Origin: Microbacterium sp. Leaf159
GTDB taxonomy: Bacteria; Actinomycetota; Actinomycetes; Actinomycetales; Microbacteriaceae
NCBI RefSeq assembly: GCF_001423615.1
Contig: NZ_LMOU01000001.1
Location: forward strand, 1,605,590-1,669,589
Reading direction: 5' to 3'
DNA: 64,000 nucleotides
Part shown: positions 7,777-16,283 of the stretch, piece after piece
Layout of the letters: every line of letters begins with the position of its first letter
Position numbering within the stretch: the stretch's first letter is position 1
Made by a program: the position numbers and the translations under genes
Notes under the pieces: generated by a model
The model's database searches: none
What the model was told of the DNA's origin: nothing
The model's input: the letters and a program-made list of their open reading frames with translations, nothing else

Positions 7777-9120
7777 TCACACTAGCCGCTCGATGAGAGC
7801 GCGATGGAACCGCTCCCCCCGCTCGAGGGCTGCGATCTCGACGTTCTCGTCCACGCCGTGGATCGACGCCCTCTGCGCGTTCGACATGTCGAGCGGGGCG
7901 AAGCGATAGACGGCGGGCGCGAAGCGGTGGAAGTGACGCGAATCCGTCGCCGCCATCATCACGTACGGCACGGCCGGAACGCCCGGATGAGACACGGCGA
8001 GCGCGTCGGCCAGCAGGGCGAACTGGGCGTTGTCCGTCGCAGACTCGGGCGAGGGCTCGCTCGCCTCCTCGACCTTCACCACCACCAGCGGATCGCGGAT
8101 GCGCCGACGTACCCGGAGCACAGCCTGCTGCGTCGTCTCGCCCAGGGCGATCCTCAGATTCACGGTCGCTGACGCCTGCGAGGGCAGAACGTTCGCCGCC
8201 GTTCCGCCTGACTGCATCGTGGGCGCCACCGTCGTGCGCACCAGGGCGGCCGGCTCACCGCCGAGCGCCGCGAAGAGCTGGCCGGTGAGGAACGGCGCGG
8301 ATCCGAGCACACGGAGAAGGTGCCGAGTCGGCCCCGGCGTCTGGGCGCCGAGCTGTGTCAGCATCCGCCCGATGGCTCTCGAGGGCCGAGGGCGGAACGT
8401 GGTGGGCCCGAGCCGGTCGACGGCCCGCGCCACTCGACGCACGGCGGTGAGCGCCGGGGGCGCCGAGGCATGACCGCCCTCGCCGCGCGCCGACAGAGTG
8501 AGCGTCATGACGCCCTTCTCCCCCACGCCGATCATGGCCGCGCGTCCGGGCACGAACGGCAGCGGAGCGTCGACCACCGCGCCTCCTTCATCGACGACCA
8601 GCCACGGGACGATGCCGCGCTCGCGGAGCACCCGTGCGATCTCCTCCGCCGCGCGGCCGTAGGTCTCCTCGTTTCCCCCGAACGAGAGGTAGACGTCGCG
8701 GGCGGGGGCGAAACCGTCGGCGAGCAGGTTCTCGACCGCTTCGAGCACGACGATCAGCGGACCCTTGTCGTCGAGGGCTCCGCGTCCGTAGACGATGCCG
8801 TCGGCGATGACACCGGCGAACGGCGGATGCGTCCACGCGTCGCTCTCATCGACCGGCACCACGTCGTAGTGCGCCATCAGCACGACGGGCTCCTCGGAGG
8901 AGAGCCCGGTGCCCTCCCAGTGGAAGAGCAGTCCGAAGTCGGTGTGCCGCTCGAGCGTCAGCTTCTCGTGGACCAGCGGATAGAGGTCGGCGATCAGCGC
9001 GACGAAGTCCTCGAACGGCCCGGACCCGCGCTCCTCGAGCTCGGCCGAGACTGTCGGCAACTGGATCATCTGCGCGAGGCGCTCGGCGATTCCTGGGCGA
9101 GGTTCGGTCACGTCGGCCAT
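7777..9120 (-). CDS. M20 family metallopeptidase (carboxypeptidase S/CPG2-like)
   Basis: A 447-aa zinc-dependent exopeptidase or aminoacylase of the M20/M28 clan. Metal-binding motifs are clear: VVLMAHYDVVPVD (His and Asp ligands, about residues 79-91), GRGALDDKGPL (bridging Asp) and GGNEETYGR (catalytic Glu pair). The dimerisation domain follows (GEGGHASAPPALTAVRRVARAV). A C-terminal histidine ligand is probably in RASIHGVDENV. The full length fits the family. It is divergent from the FUSC-like gene over a 140-base gap. Confidence 0.88.
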   Translation of the reverse strand: MADVTEPRPGIAERLAQMIQLPTVSAELEERGSGPFEDFVALIADLYPLVHEKLTLERHTDFGLLFHWEGTGLSSEEPVVLMAHYDVVPVDESDAWTHPPFAGVIADGIVYGRGALDDKGPLIVVLEAVENLLADGFAPARDVYLSFGGNEETYGRAAEEIARVLRERGIVPWLVVDEGGAVVDAPLPFVPGRAAMIGVGEKGVMTLTLSARGEGGHASAPPALTAVRRVARAVDRLGPTTFRPRPSRAIGRMLTQLGAQTPGPTRHLLRVLGSAPFLTGQLFAALGGEPAALVRTTVAPTMQSGGTAANVLPSQASATVNLRIALGETTQQAVLRVRRRIRDPLVVVKVEEASEPSPESATDNAQFALLADALAVSHPGVPAVPYVMMAATDSRHFHRFAPAVYRFAPLDMSNAQRASIHGVDENVEIAALERGERFHRALIERLV

Positions 9121-9260
9121 CGTATCGCCGGGCCTCCCTGTCTCCTTCAGCGCTCCGGGCGCACTTCCTGCCGTCTGACGCGTGTTCCGGCGGCACGAAC
9201 TGCGACCGGAGCGAGTCCGCCGCGTCCCACGGATCGCACGGGACGCGAGACAATCGAGGG

Positions 9261-10271
9261 ATGAGTCTGTTCGCCCTGGCCCCCAAGCGCGGTCCGCGTT
9301 GGCACCTGGCGACGCAGGCGGCTCTCGGAATCGCCGTCCCGATCGCCGTCATGACCCTTATCGGCGAGCCGTCGCTCGGCTACATCGCGGCATCCGGAGC
9401 CTTCACCGTCCTGTTCGCCGGCACCGCGCCGGTCATCGACCGGGCGAGGATCCTGCCGTTCGTCGCCGCGGGCCTGGTCGCCAGCGCAACCCTCGGCGTC
9501 GCTCTCTCAGCCAACGCCTGGCTCGTGAGCATCGGCGTCGTCGTCGTGGCGATCGTCAGCGCAGCTCTGGCATTCGGCTTCCGCCTCGGTCCTCCAGGGC
9601 CCCTGTTCTTCGTGCTGGTCTTCGGGCTCTCCGCCCATGTCATCGCCAGTTCGCCGATCGCACCGCTCGTCTACATCGCTGCGCTCGCGGCGGGTTGTCT
9701 GTTCTCGTATCTGGTCGCGATGGCTCCCCTGCTCCTCCCCCGCTCGCGCAGGATCACGGCGCGACCGCTGCGGGAGCTGCTGCCCGGTCCGGCCTTCACG
9801 CCCGATTCGCGCATGCTCCTCATGCGGGTCGCCATCGTCGCCGTGATCGGAGTGCTGCTGGGCCTGGTGATCGATCCGACGCGGACGTACTGGATCGTCG
9901 GTTCCGCCGTCGCCGTGATCGGTGTCGCCGCCGCGCGTCGTGCCGCCGTGCAGCGCGGACTGCACCGGATGCTCGGCACCGTCGTCGGCGCCGGCGTGTA
10001 CGCGCTGCTCGCACTGCTGCATCCGTCCGGCCTCTGGCTGGCGCTGCTGCTGGGCGCGCTGCAGTTCACGATCGAGCTCGTCGTGGTGCGTCACTACGCC
10101 CTGGCGCTCGTCTTCATCACTCCGCTGGTGCTTCTGCTGACCGGCGCAGCGACCGGGGACATCGGATCGATGGACGTCGCGTTCGAGCGGATCGTGGACA
10201 CCGTCGTCGGCGCAGCCCTCGGCGCCGCATCCGGACTGCTCCATCCGCGCGCCGGCGCGAAGACCGGCTGA
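9261..10271 (+). CDS. FUSC-family/aromatic-acid-exporter-like membrane protein
   Basis: A 336-aa integral membrane protein with two similar halves of about five helices each (roughly residues 15-165 and 185-330), as in FUSC/ArAE-like proteins. The second half contains the family-like run LGLVIDPTRTYWIVGSAVAVIG and a C-terminal repeat GTVVGAGVYALLALL. Proteins of this group are thought to export aromatic acids or similar small organics, but many are uncharacterised. It is followed at 38 bases by a DUF1801 gene on the same strand. Confidence 0.7.
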   Translation: MSLFALAPKRGPRWHLATQAALGIAVPIAVMTLIGEPSLGYIAASGAFTVLFAGTAPVIDRARILPFVAAGLVASATLGVALSANAWLVSIGVVVVAIVSAALAFGFRLGPPGPLFFVLVFGLSAHVIASSPIAPLVYIAALAAGCLFSYLVAMAPLLLPRSRRITARPLRELLPGPAFTPDSRMLLMRVAIVAVIGVLLGLVIDPTRTYWIVGSAVAVIGVAAARRAAVQRGLHRMLGTVVGAGVYALLALLHPSGLWLALLLGALQFTIELVVVRHYALALVFITPLVLLLTGAATGDIGSMDVAFERIVDTVVGAALGAASGLLHPRAGAKTG

Positions 10272-10309
10272 CTCTCGACGCCGGTCGACCCGCAGGCCAT
10301 ACTCGCACC

Positions 10310-10708
10310 ATGAGCCGCGCACCCGAGATCGACGAGTACCACCGCAACCTCACTCCGGAGGACCGCGAGATCTGCGACCTTCTCGTCACCGAGATCGAAC
10401 AGGGACTCCCCGAAGCTGCGGGCAAGGTGTGGCACGCGCATCCGGTCTGGTTCCTCGACGGCAATCCGATCGTCGGCTATCACCGGTTGAAGGATGCCGT
10501 GCGCCTGATGTTCTGGAGCGGCCAGTCGTTCGCGGGCGCCGGCCTCACCGCATCCGGGACGTTCCAGGCGGCCGAAGCGAGATATCTCGACGCCGCCGAG
10601 GTCGACACCACAGCCCTCGCCGGCTGGCTCGCCGAATCACGCCTGATCCAGTGGGACTACGAGCACATCCGCACGAACCGCGGATTGGTGAAGCGCACCG
10701 ATTTCTGA
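10310..10708 (+). CDS. DUF1801 domain-containing protein
   Basis: A 132-aa soluble protein of the YdhG/DUF1801 type. Recognisable stretches are EIDEYHRNLTPEDREICDLL at the N-terminus and VWHAHPVWFLDGNPIVGYH in the middle, the latter matching the family core with its aromatic strands. The start is the ATG at 10310. The open frame extends far upstream as a shadow of the FUSC-like gene. The biochemical function of the family is not established. Confidence 0.75.
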   Translation: MSRAPEIDEYHRNLTPEDREICDLLVTEIEQGLPEAAGKVWHAHPVWFLDGNPIVGYHRLKDAVRLMFWSGQSFAGAGLTASGTFQAAEARYLDAAEVDTTALAGWLAESRLIQWDYEHIRTNRGLVKRTDF

Positions 10709-10771
10709 CCCGGCACGGGGAACACCCAGCGCCCGCCGCCGGTTGCACCGGGAGGACGGAAAGGGATCCCG

Positions 10772-11038
10772 ATGGAACTGACGCTCGTCACATCCGCGTT
10801 CTGCGGAGCCTGCTCGCGCACCCGCTCGGTTCTGACCGATGCCGCACGATTCCTGCCCGATGCCACGATCACCGAGATCGACGTCGCGCGCGAGCCCGAC
10901 GCCGCCGAAGCGCTCGACATCCGCTTCACGCCGACCGTCATCATCCGCGACTCGTCGGGCGTCGAGGTGTTCCGCGCCGAAGGCGTGCCGACCGTGCCAC
11001 AGGTGCTCACGGCGGCGGTGAAGGCACTCCCGTCCTGA
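10772..11038 (+). CDS. small thioredoxin-like protein with CGAC active site
   Basis: An 88-aa thioredoxin-fold protein. The redox motif C-G-A-C is at residues 11-14 after the first strand (ELTLVTSAF), and the cis-proline loop FTPT follows near residue 52. It is shorter than classic thioredoxin, closer to glutaredoxin-like or thioredoxin-2-like minimal folds. A plausible site AGGACGG lies ahead of the ATG. It probably reduces or isomerises a specific cytoplasmic thiol partner, but no partner is obvious nearby. Confidence 0.8.
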   Translation: MELTLVTSAFCGACSRTRSVLTDAARFLPDATITEIDVAREPDAAEALDIRFTPTVIIRDSSGVEVFRAEGVPTVPQVLTAAVKALPS

Positions 11039-11137
11039 GCCGCCGCGCATGCTCTTGCGGATGTCCGACCCCCGGCGAAGAATGAGCGAGCAGCGGGGTC
11101 GTCGTCGACTCCGCATCACATGACTGGGGGCAACACC

Positions 11138-11548
11138 ATGGCGAATCTCAACCCGTATCTCTCGTTCCGCACCGAGGCGCGACAGGCGATGGAGTTCTAT
11201 CAGAGCGTGCTCGGCGGTGAGCTCGACATCAACGTCTTCGGCGAGTTCCCCGACATGGTCCAGAACCCCGACCAGAAGGACCTCGTGATGCACGCGCAGC
11301 TCACGACCGCCGACGGGCTCGTGCTCATGGCGTCGGACACACCCGACGGAATCCCGTTCGAGCCGCCGCAGGGCTTCTCGGTGTCGCTCAGCGGCAACAC
11401 CCAGGAGCGCACTCAGGCCGTCTGGGACGCGCTGGCCGACGGCGCCGCCATCACGATGCCGCTCGACACCCCTCCGTGGGGTGGCACGTTCGGGATGCTC
11501 GTCGACCGCTTCGGCGTGCCGTGGATGCTGCACGGCGACCCGGAATGA
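11138..11548 (+). CDS. VOC family protein, PhnB-like
   Basis: A 136-aa PhnB/3-demethylubiquinone methyltransferase-like VOC protein. The motifs LNPYLSFRTEARQAMEFYQS and LGGELDINVFGEFP are typical, as is the ending WGGTFGMLVDRFGVPWML. I chose the ATG at 11138 because a GGGGG tract lies a suitable distance upstream; an ATG 18 bases earlier is the alternative. PhnB-type proteins lack a demonstrated common activity. It is followed by a bidirectional terminator before the convergent threonine synthase gene. Confidence 0.85.
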   Translation: MANLNPYLSFRTEARQAMEFYQSVLGGELDINVFGEFPDMVQNPDQKDLVMHAQLTTADGLVLMASDTPDGIPFEPPQGFSVSLSGNTQERTQAVWDALADGAAITMPLDTPPWGGTFGMLVDRFGVPWMLHGDPE

Positions 11549-11605
11549 CCCTGCACCTCACAGTCGCTCGGCCCACTGCCGACCGGAATACGACCCGGTG
11601 ACTGC

Positions 11606-11641
11606 GAGACCCCTCCTGCCGTGATCGGCAGAAGGGGTCTC
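11606..11641. terminator. bidirectional hairpin terminator
   Basis: A 16-base stem (11606-11621 with 11626-11641, one mismatch) and a TGAT loop between the convergent VOC and threonine synthase genes. There is no long U-tract, as is common in actinobacteria. Confidence 0.75.
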
Positions 11642-11666
11642 AGGCGGTCGCTGCTCGGCTGTCGGA

Positions 11667-13070
11667 TCAGCGCAGCGCCTTGGCCTCGATGAAGGCCCGG
11701 AGCTCGTGCTCGTCGTCGGCCATCTCGGTCGTGCGCTGCGGGGCGTCGAGCATCGTGCGCAGCTCGGACGAATACTCGAGCTCGACGCCGATCGCCTCAC
11801 GGATCGTCTCGGCGAACTTCTGCGGCTTCGCGGTCTCGAGCACGAGCATCGGAACGCCGGGCTCGAGGTACTCGCGGGCGACCTTGACGCCATCAGCCGT
11901 GTGCGGATCGATGATGTCGCCCGACGCGTCGTACACCGCCTTGATGGTCGCGAGTCGGTCGTCGTGGGTGGAGGTTCCGCTGACGATGCCGAACTCCTCG
12001 ACGAAACGCTCGAGGTCTGCGGTGAAGTCGAAGTACCCCTGCGTGTCGAGCTCCTGCCACGCGCTCACGACGCGAGCGGCATCGCGGCCGACGAGCTCGA
12101 AGATGAAGCGCTCGAGGTTCGACGCCTTCGAGATGTCCATCGACGGGCTCGACGTGGCGAGGGTCTGGGCCGCGCTGCGCGGACGGTAGACGCCGGTTCG
12201 GAAGAACTCGTCGAGGACGTTGTTCTCATTCGCTGCGAGCACCAGGCGACGGATCGGAAGACCCATCTGCTTCGCGAAGAAACCCGAGAGGATGTTGCCG
12301 AAGTTGCCGGACGGCACCGTGAACGACACCTCGGTCCAGCCGCCGGCATCCGTCGCACGCAGCCACGCCCAGAAGTAGTACACGACCTGGGCGGTGATGC
12401 GGGCGAGGTTGATCGAGTTGACCGCGCCGAGGTGCTGGGCGCGCTTGAAGTCCAGGTCGCCCGCGAGCAGCTTGACGAGGTTCTGGCAGTCGTCGAAGAC
12501 GCCGTCGACCACGATGTTGTGGATGTTCTCGTCATCGAGCGAGAACATCTGCGCCCGCTGGAACGCGCTCATGCGCCCCTTCGGGGAGAGCATGAAGACC
12601 GAGATGCGATCCTTGCCGCGCAACGCGTGCTCGGCAGCGGATCCGGTGTCACCGGACGTCGCGCCGAGGATGTTCAGCACCGACCCCTTGCGCTCGAGCG
12701 CATACTCGACGACCTGGCCGAGGAACTGCATGGCCATGTCTTTGAACGCCAGCGTCGGCCCCTCGGACAGCCCCACGAGAGTGAGGTCGTCGCCGATCGA
12801 GCGCAGCGGCACGACCTCTTCGGGGAACGGCTCGTATGCTGCGGCCGTCATGCGCGCGAGATCGACACGGGGGATGTCGGTGGCGAAGAGCGCCAGCACC
12901 TCCGTCGCCAGCTGCGGGTAGGTCAGTGCACGCCAGCGCTCGAGCGTCTCGCCGTCGACCGTGGGCATGGTCTCGGGAACGGCCAGCCCGCCGTCGGGGG
13001 CGAGTCCTTCGAGCAGGGTCTCGCAGTACGGCAGCGGCTGCATGCCGCCTCGGGTGGAGATGTACTGCAC
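11667..13070 (-). CDS. thrC: threonine synthase
   Basis: PLP enzyme converting O-phospho-L-homoserine to L-threonine, 467 aa, the length of the longer (E. coli/yeast-like) threonine synthase class. N-terminal YISTRGG and PDGGLAVPE are hallmarks; the PLP lysine is in PTLAFKDMAMQ; the glycine loop GATSGDTGSAAEHA and VPSGNFGNILSG bind phosphate and cofactor. The GTG at 13070 was chosen because GAGGAG lies 5 bases upstream; the longer ATG start would add residues before the conserved YISTRGG. It is monocistronic here, apart from other threonine genes. Confidence 0.95.
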   Translation of the reverse strand: MQYISTRGGMQPLPYCETLLEGLAPDGGLAVPETMPTVDGETLERWRALTYPQLATEVLALFATDIPRVDLARMTAAAYEPFPEEVVPLRSIGDDLTLVGLSEGPTLAFKDMAMQFLGQVVEYALERKGSVLNILGATSGDTGSAAEHALRGKDRISVFMLSPKGRMSAFQRAQMFSLDDENIHNIVVDGVFDDCQNLVKLLAGDLDFKRAQHLGAVNSINLARITAQVVYYFWAWLRATDAGGWTEVSFTVPSGNFGNILSGFFAKQMGLPIRRLVLAANENNVLDEFFRTGVYRPRSAAQTLATSSPSMDISKASNLERFIFELVGRDAARVVSAWQELDTQGYFDFTADLERFVEEFGIVSGTSTHDDRLATIKAVYDASGDIIDPHTADGVKVAREYLEPGVPMLVLETAKPQKFAETIREAIGVELEYSSELRTMLDAPQRTTEMADDEHELRAFIEAKALR

Positions 13071-13156
13071 GGGTACTCCTCGGATCGGAATCGGCACGGG
13101 ACTTCCATTGTCGCAGGTGGCCGGGAGGTGATTGCGCGAACGACGAAGGGCCGTGA

Positions 13157-13663
13157 TCAGAACAGTGAGGTGGGGAGCGCGCCCTCGTGCTCGAGCAGCC
13201 AGCGCTTGGTCGCCAGCCCCTGTCCCGGGGCGCCGCCGGAGTATCCTCCCAGCCCGTCGCCCGCGACGACGCGATGACAGGGCACGATGATCGGCACCGG
13301 ATTGGCACCCATGATGGCGCCGATCCCTCTCGCGGGCACCTCGGTGCCGCTGCGCCGAGCGAGACCGCCGTAGGTCAGCGTCTCGCCATGCCCGACCGTC
13401 TCGTAGAGCGCGAGCAGCACCGCCCTGGTGGTGTCGGTCTGTCTGCCGAGATCGACGGGCAGGTCGAACTCCCGCAGCGCGCCGTCGAAGTACGCCGTCA
13501 GCTGGTCGAGCGCTTCTGCGAGAAGCGGATCCGGCTCCGCGTCCGTCTCGGCATCCGTCCGGGCCGGCGGATCCGAACGCCAGGTGACCCTCCGGATCGC
13601 CGTCCCGTCGCTGACGACGCCGATCTCGCCGATGGGAGAGAGCACGGTTCCGAACGAGGGCAT
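13157..13663 (-). CDS. ogt: methylated-DNA--protein-cysteine S-methyltransferase
   Basis: A 168-aa suicide alkyltransferase that moves the alkyl group from O6-alkylguanine to its own cysteine. The active-site motif PCHRV has the acceptor cysteine at residue 129, preceded by the recognition helix GLARRSGTEVPARGIGAIMGANP and followed by GLGGYSGG. The N-terminal beta domain is short, as in Ogt-type proteins. Together with the partial AlkA-like glycosylase at the left edge the window holds two alkylation-repair genes, but they are not linked. Confidence 0.93.
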   Translation of the reverse strand: MPSFGTVLSPIGEIGVVSDGTAIRRVTWRSDPPARTDAETDAEPDPLLAEALDQLTAYFDGALREFDLPVDLGRQTDTTRAVLLALYETVGHGETLTYGGLARRSGTEVPARGIGAIMGANPVPIIVPCHRVVAGDGLGGYSGGAPGQGLATKRWLLEHEGALPTSLF

Positions 13664-13791
13664 GGCGAGAGGCTACCGCGCACCCCGCACAGCGGCGTGG
13701 ACCTAGCGCCTTTGAGGTGTGGAGGCAATGGTATTCCGCTTCCGGTTCTCACCTCTTAGCGTGGAGCCCATCAACAGAATCAGGAGCCCTC

Positions 13792-14076
13792 ATGACTGCG
13801 AAGACCCATACCGCGCATGACCACCAGCCCGTAGAAGGCCAGGCTCCCGTGAAAGCGCCCACGCCTGTCGAGCCCCTGTACGAACGCGTCGACCTCGACC
13901 GCTACGTCGTGCTCCACGAGGGGCCCGTCGGCTACGTGGAACACGTGCATCCGGTGTTCGTCTGCTACGTCGGACACCCGTATCACCAGGCCGACGAGGT
14001 CGCGCAGGTGCATGACTTCCATGACGCCGTGAACACCGTCCTGCACCGCGCCGTCGCGACTCGGCGCGCTCTGTGA
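13792..14076 (+). CDS. small hypothetical protein coupled to glgX
   Basis: A 94-aa histidine-rich soluble protein (many H residues, for example TAHDHQ, VEHVHPVFVC, GHPYHQ, VHDFHD) with no recognised family. The ATG at 13792 is preceded by AGGAG at 6-base spacing. Its stop overlaps the GTG start of glgX in a GTGA junction, so the two are almost certainly cotranslated. Its position suggests a role in glycogen or trehalose metabolism or its control. The histidine content could mean metal binding, but no defined motif is seen. Confidence 0.7.
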   Translation: MTAKTHTAHDHQPVEGQAPVKAPTPVEPLYERVDLDRYVVLHEGPVGYVEHVHPVFVCYVGHPYHQADEVAQVHDFHDAVNTVLHRAVATRRAL

Positions 14077-16283
14077 GCCACGACGTCTGGCCCGGTTCGC
14101 CGTACCCCCTCGGGGCGACCTTCGACGGACAGGGCACGAACTTCGCGCTGTTCAGCGAAGGAGCCGAGAAGGTCGAGCTGTGCCTCTTCGATGACGACGG
14201 CACCGAAGAGCGCGTGCTCCTCGAAGAGGTCGATGCGTTCGTGTGGCACGGCTATCTGCCTTCGGTGCAGCCGGGCCAGCTCTACGGCTACCGCGTGCAC
14301 GGCGCGTACGAGCCCGCGCAGGGTCAGCGGTTCAACCCGAACAAGCTCCTCCTCGACCCGTACGCCAAGTCGGTGGCCGGGCGCATCGACTGGGGTCAGC
14401 CGCTCTTCGGATACGACTTCGGCGATCCCGACTCGCGCAATGACGAGGACTCGGCCTCCACGATGGTCAAGGGCGTCGTCATCAACCCGTTCTTCGAGTG
14501 GGCCGGCGACCGCCTCCCCAAGACGCCGTACGCGCAGACCGTCATCTACGAAGCCCATGTGAAGGGCCTCACCGAACTGCACCCGGACGTTCCCGAAGAG
14601 CTGCGCGGCACCTACGCGGCGATCGCACACCCGTCGGTCATCGAGCACCTCGTGCATCTGGGGGTCACCGCGATCGAACTGATGCCGGTGCACCAGTTCG
14701 TGTACGACTCCACCCTGCTGGAGAAGGGCCTGACGAACTACTGGGGCTACAACACCCTCGCGTTCTTCGCGCCGCACAACGACTACTCGTCCAGCGGACA
14801 GCACGGTCAGCAGGTGCAGGAGTTCAAGGCGATGGTGCGCGCTCTGCACGCCGCGGGCATCGAGGTCATCCTCGACGTCGTCTACAACCACACCGCCGAG
14901 GGCAACCACATGGGCCCGATGCTCTCGATGAGAGGCATCGACAACGAGGCGTACTACCGCCTCGAAGAGGACCGTCGGTACTACACCGACTACACCGGCA
15001 CCGGGAACAGCCTCAACGCGGGCAACCCGCACGCGCTGCAGCTGATCATGGACTCGCTTCGCTACTGGGTCACCGAGATGCACGTCGACGGCTTCCGCTT
15101 CGACCTCGCCTCGACTCTCGCACGCGAGTTCTACGACGTCGATCGCCTCGCTGCGTTCTTCGAGCTGGTGCAGCAGGATCCGATCGTCTCTCAGGTGAAG
15201 CTCATCGCCGAGCCGTGGGATGTCGGCCCCGGCGGGTACCAGGTGGGCAACTTCCCGCCGCAGTGGACCGAGTGGAACGGCAAGTACCGCGACACCGTGC
15301 GCGACTTCTGGAGAGGAGAGCCGCAGGCCCTTGGCGAGTTCGCCTCGCGTCTGACGGGCTCCGCCGACCTCTACGAGCACTCGGGCAGACGCCCGGTGGC
15401 ATCCATCAACTTCGTCACGGCGCACGACGGCTTCACGCTGCGCGACCTCGTCTCGTACGACGAGAAGCACAACGACGCGAACGGCGAGGACAACAACGAC
15501 GGCGAATCCCACAACCGCTCGGAGAACAACGGAGTGGAGGGGCCGACCGACGACGAGGCGGTGAACCGCATCCGCGCCCGGCAGCAGCGCAACTTCCTGG
15601 CGACGCTGCTGCTGTCGCAGGGCGTGCCGATGATCGCGCACGGCGATGAACTCGGTCGCACGCAGGACGGCAACAACAACGGCTACGCCCAGGACAACGA
15701 GCTGACCTGGGTCGACTGGGATGCTGCGGATCGCCCCCTCGTCGAGTTCACCGCTGCGGTCGCCAGGCTCCGCCGCGCGCATCCGACCTTCCGGCGCAGC
15801 CGCTTCTTCGACGGACGCCCGGTGCGCTCCGAAGACGGCGAGCGTGTGCCCGACGTGGTCTGGCTCCGCCCCGACGGCCGACGGATGCAACCGGAGGACT
15901 GGGACTCGGGCTTCGGCCTCGCGATCGGCATGTTCCTCAACGGTCAGGGCATCCGCGAGAAGGATCGCCGCGGCCGACCGGTCGCGGATCAGAACTTCCT
16001 GATCTATTTCCACAGCGGGGCGGAGGCGATCGACGCCGTGCTTCCCGACGACCGCCACGGACTCGCCTGGGAGGTGGCGATCGACACCGCCTCAGACCGA
16101 GCCGGTGGCACGCCTCTCGATGCGGGATCTCCCGTGACCCTCGAGGCCCACTCCCTGCTGGTGCTGCGTGAGGTCGACCAGACCGAGGTGCCGACGGACG
16201 ACTCGGTCGAGGCCTCCCTGCGCATCCAGACCGAGCGCGCCGAGACGCCCTCGCCCGCACCGAGCCCGGAGCTGCCTCGATGA
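14073..16283 (+). CDS. glgX: glycogen debranching enzyme (isoamylase type, GH13_11)
   Basis: A 736-aa alpha-1,6-glucosidase/isoamylase that trims branches from glycogen to supply linear maltodextrins. Domains in order: N-terminal CBM48 (about residues 10-100, PYPLGATFDGQGTNFALFSE), catalytic (beta/alpha)8 barrel, and C-terminal beta domain. Catalytic residues lie in DGFRFDLAST (nucleophile Asp), IAEPWDVG (acid/base Glu) and FVTAHDGFTL (transition-state Asp). The GTG start overlaps the upstream stop and the end overlaps treY (ATGA), so flux from glycogen to trehalose (TreX-TreY-TreZ route) is organised in one operon; in this setting the gene is often called treX. Confidence 0.93.
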   Translation: MSHDVWPGSPYPLGATFDGQGTNFALFSEGAEKVELCLFDDDGTEERVLLEEVDAFVWHGYLPSVQPGQLYGYRVHGAYEPAQGQRFNPNKLLLDPYAKSVAGRIDWGQPLFGYDFGDPDSRNDEDSASTMVKGVVINPFFEWAGDRLPKTPYAQTVIYEAHVKGLTELHPDVPEELRGTYAAIAHPSVIEHLVHLGVTAIELMPVHQFVYDSTLLEKGLTNYWGYNTLAFFAPHNDYSSSGQHGQQVQEFKAMVRALHAAGIEVILDVVYNHTAEGNHMGPMLSMRGIDNEAYYRLEEDRRYYTDYTGTGNSLNAGNPHALQLIMDSLRYWVTEMHVDGFRFDLASTLAREFYDVDRLAAFFELVQQDPIVSQVKLIAEPWDVGPGGYQVGNFPPQWTEWNGKYRDTVRDFWRGEPQALGEFASRLTGSADLYEHSGRRPVASINFVTAHDGFTLRDLVSYDEKHNDANGEDNNDGESHNRSENNGVEGPTDDEAVNRIRARQQRNFLATLLLSQGVPMIAHGDELGRTQDGNNNGYAQDNELTWVDWDAADRPLVEFTAAVARLRRAHPTFRRSRFFDGRPVRSEDGERVPDVVWLRPDGRRMQPEDWDSGFGLAIGMFLNGQGIREKDRRGRPVADQNFLIYFHSGAEAIDAVLPDDRHGLAWEVAIDTASDRAGGTPLDAGSPVTLEAHSLLVLREVDQTEVPTDDSVEASLRIQTERAETPSPAPSPELPR

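Noticed and set aside
13983..16058. A 691-codon minus-strand frame opposite glgX
   Set aside because: Shadow of a gene with all catalytic motifs; its composition is that of an antisense frame.
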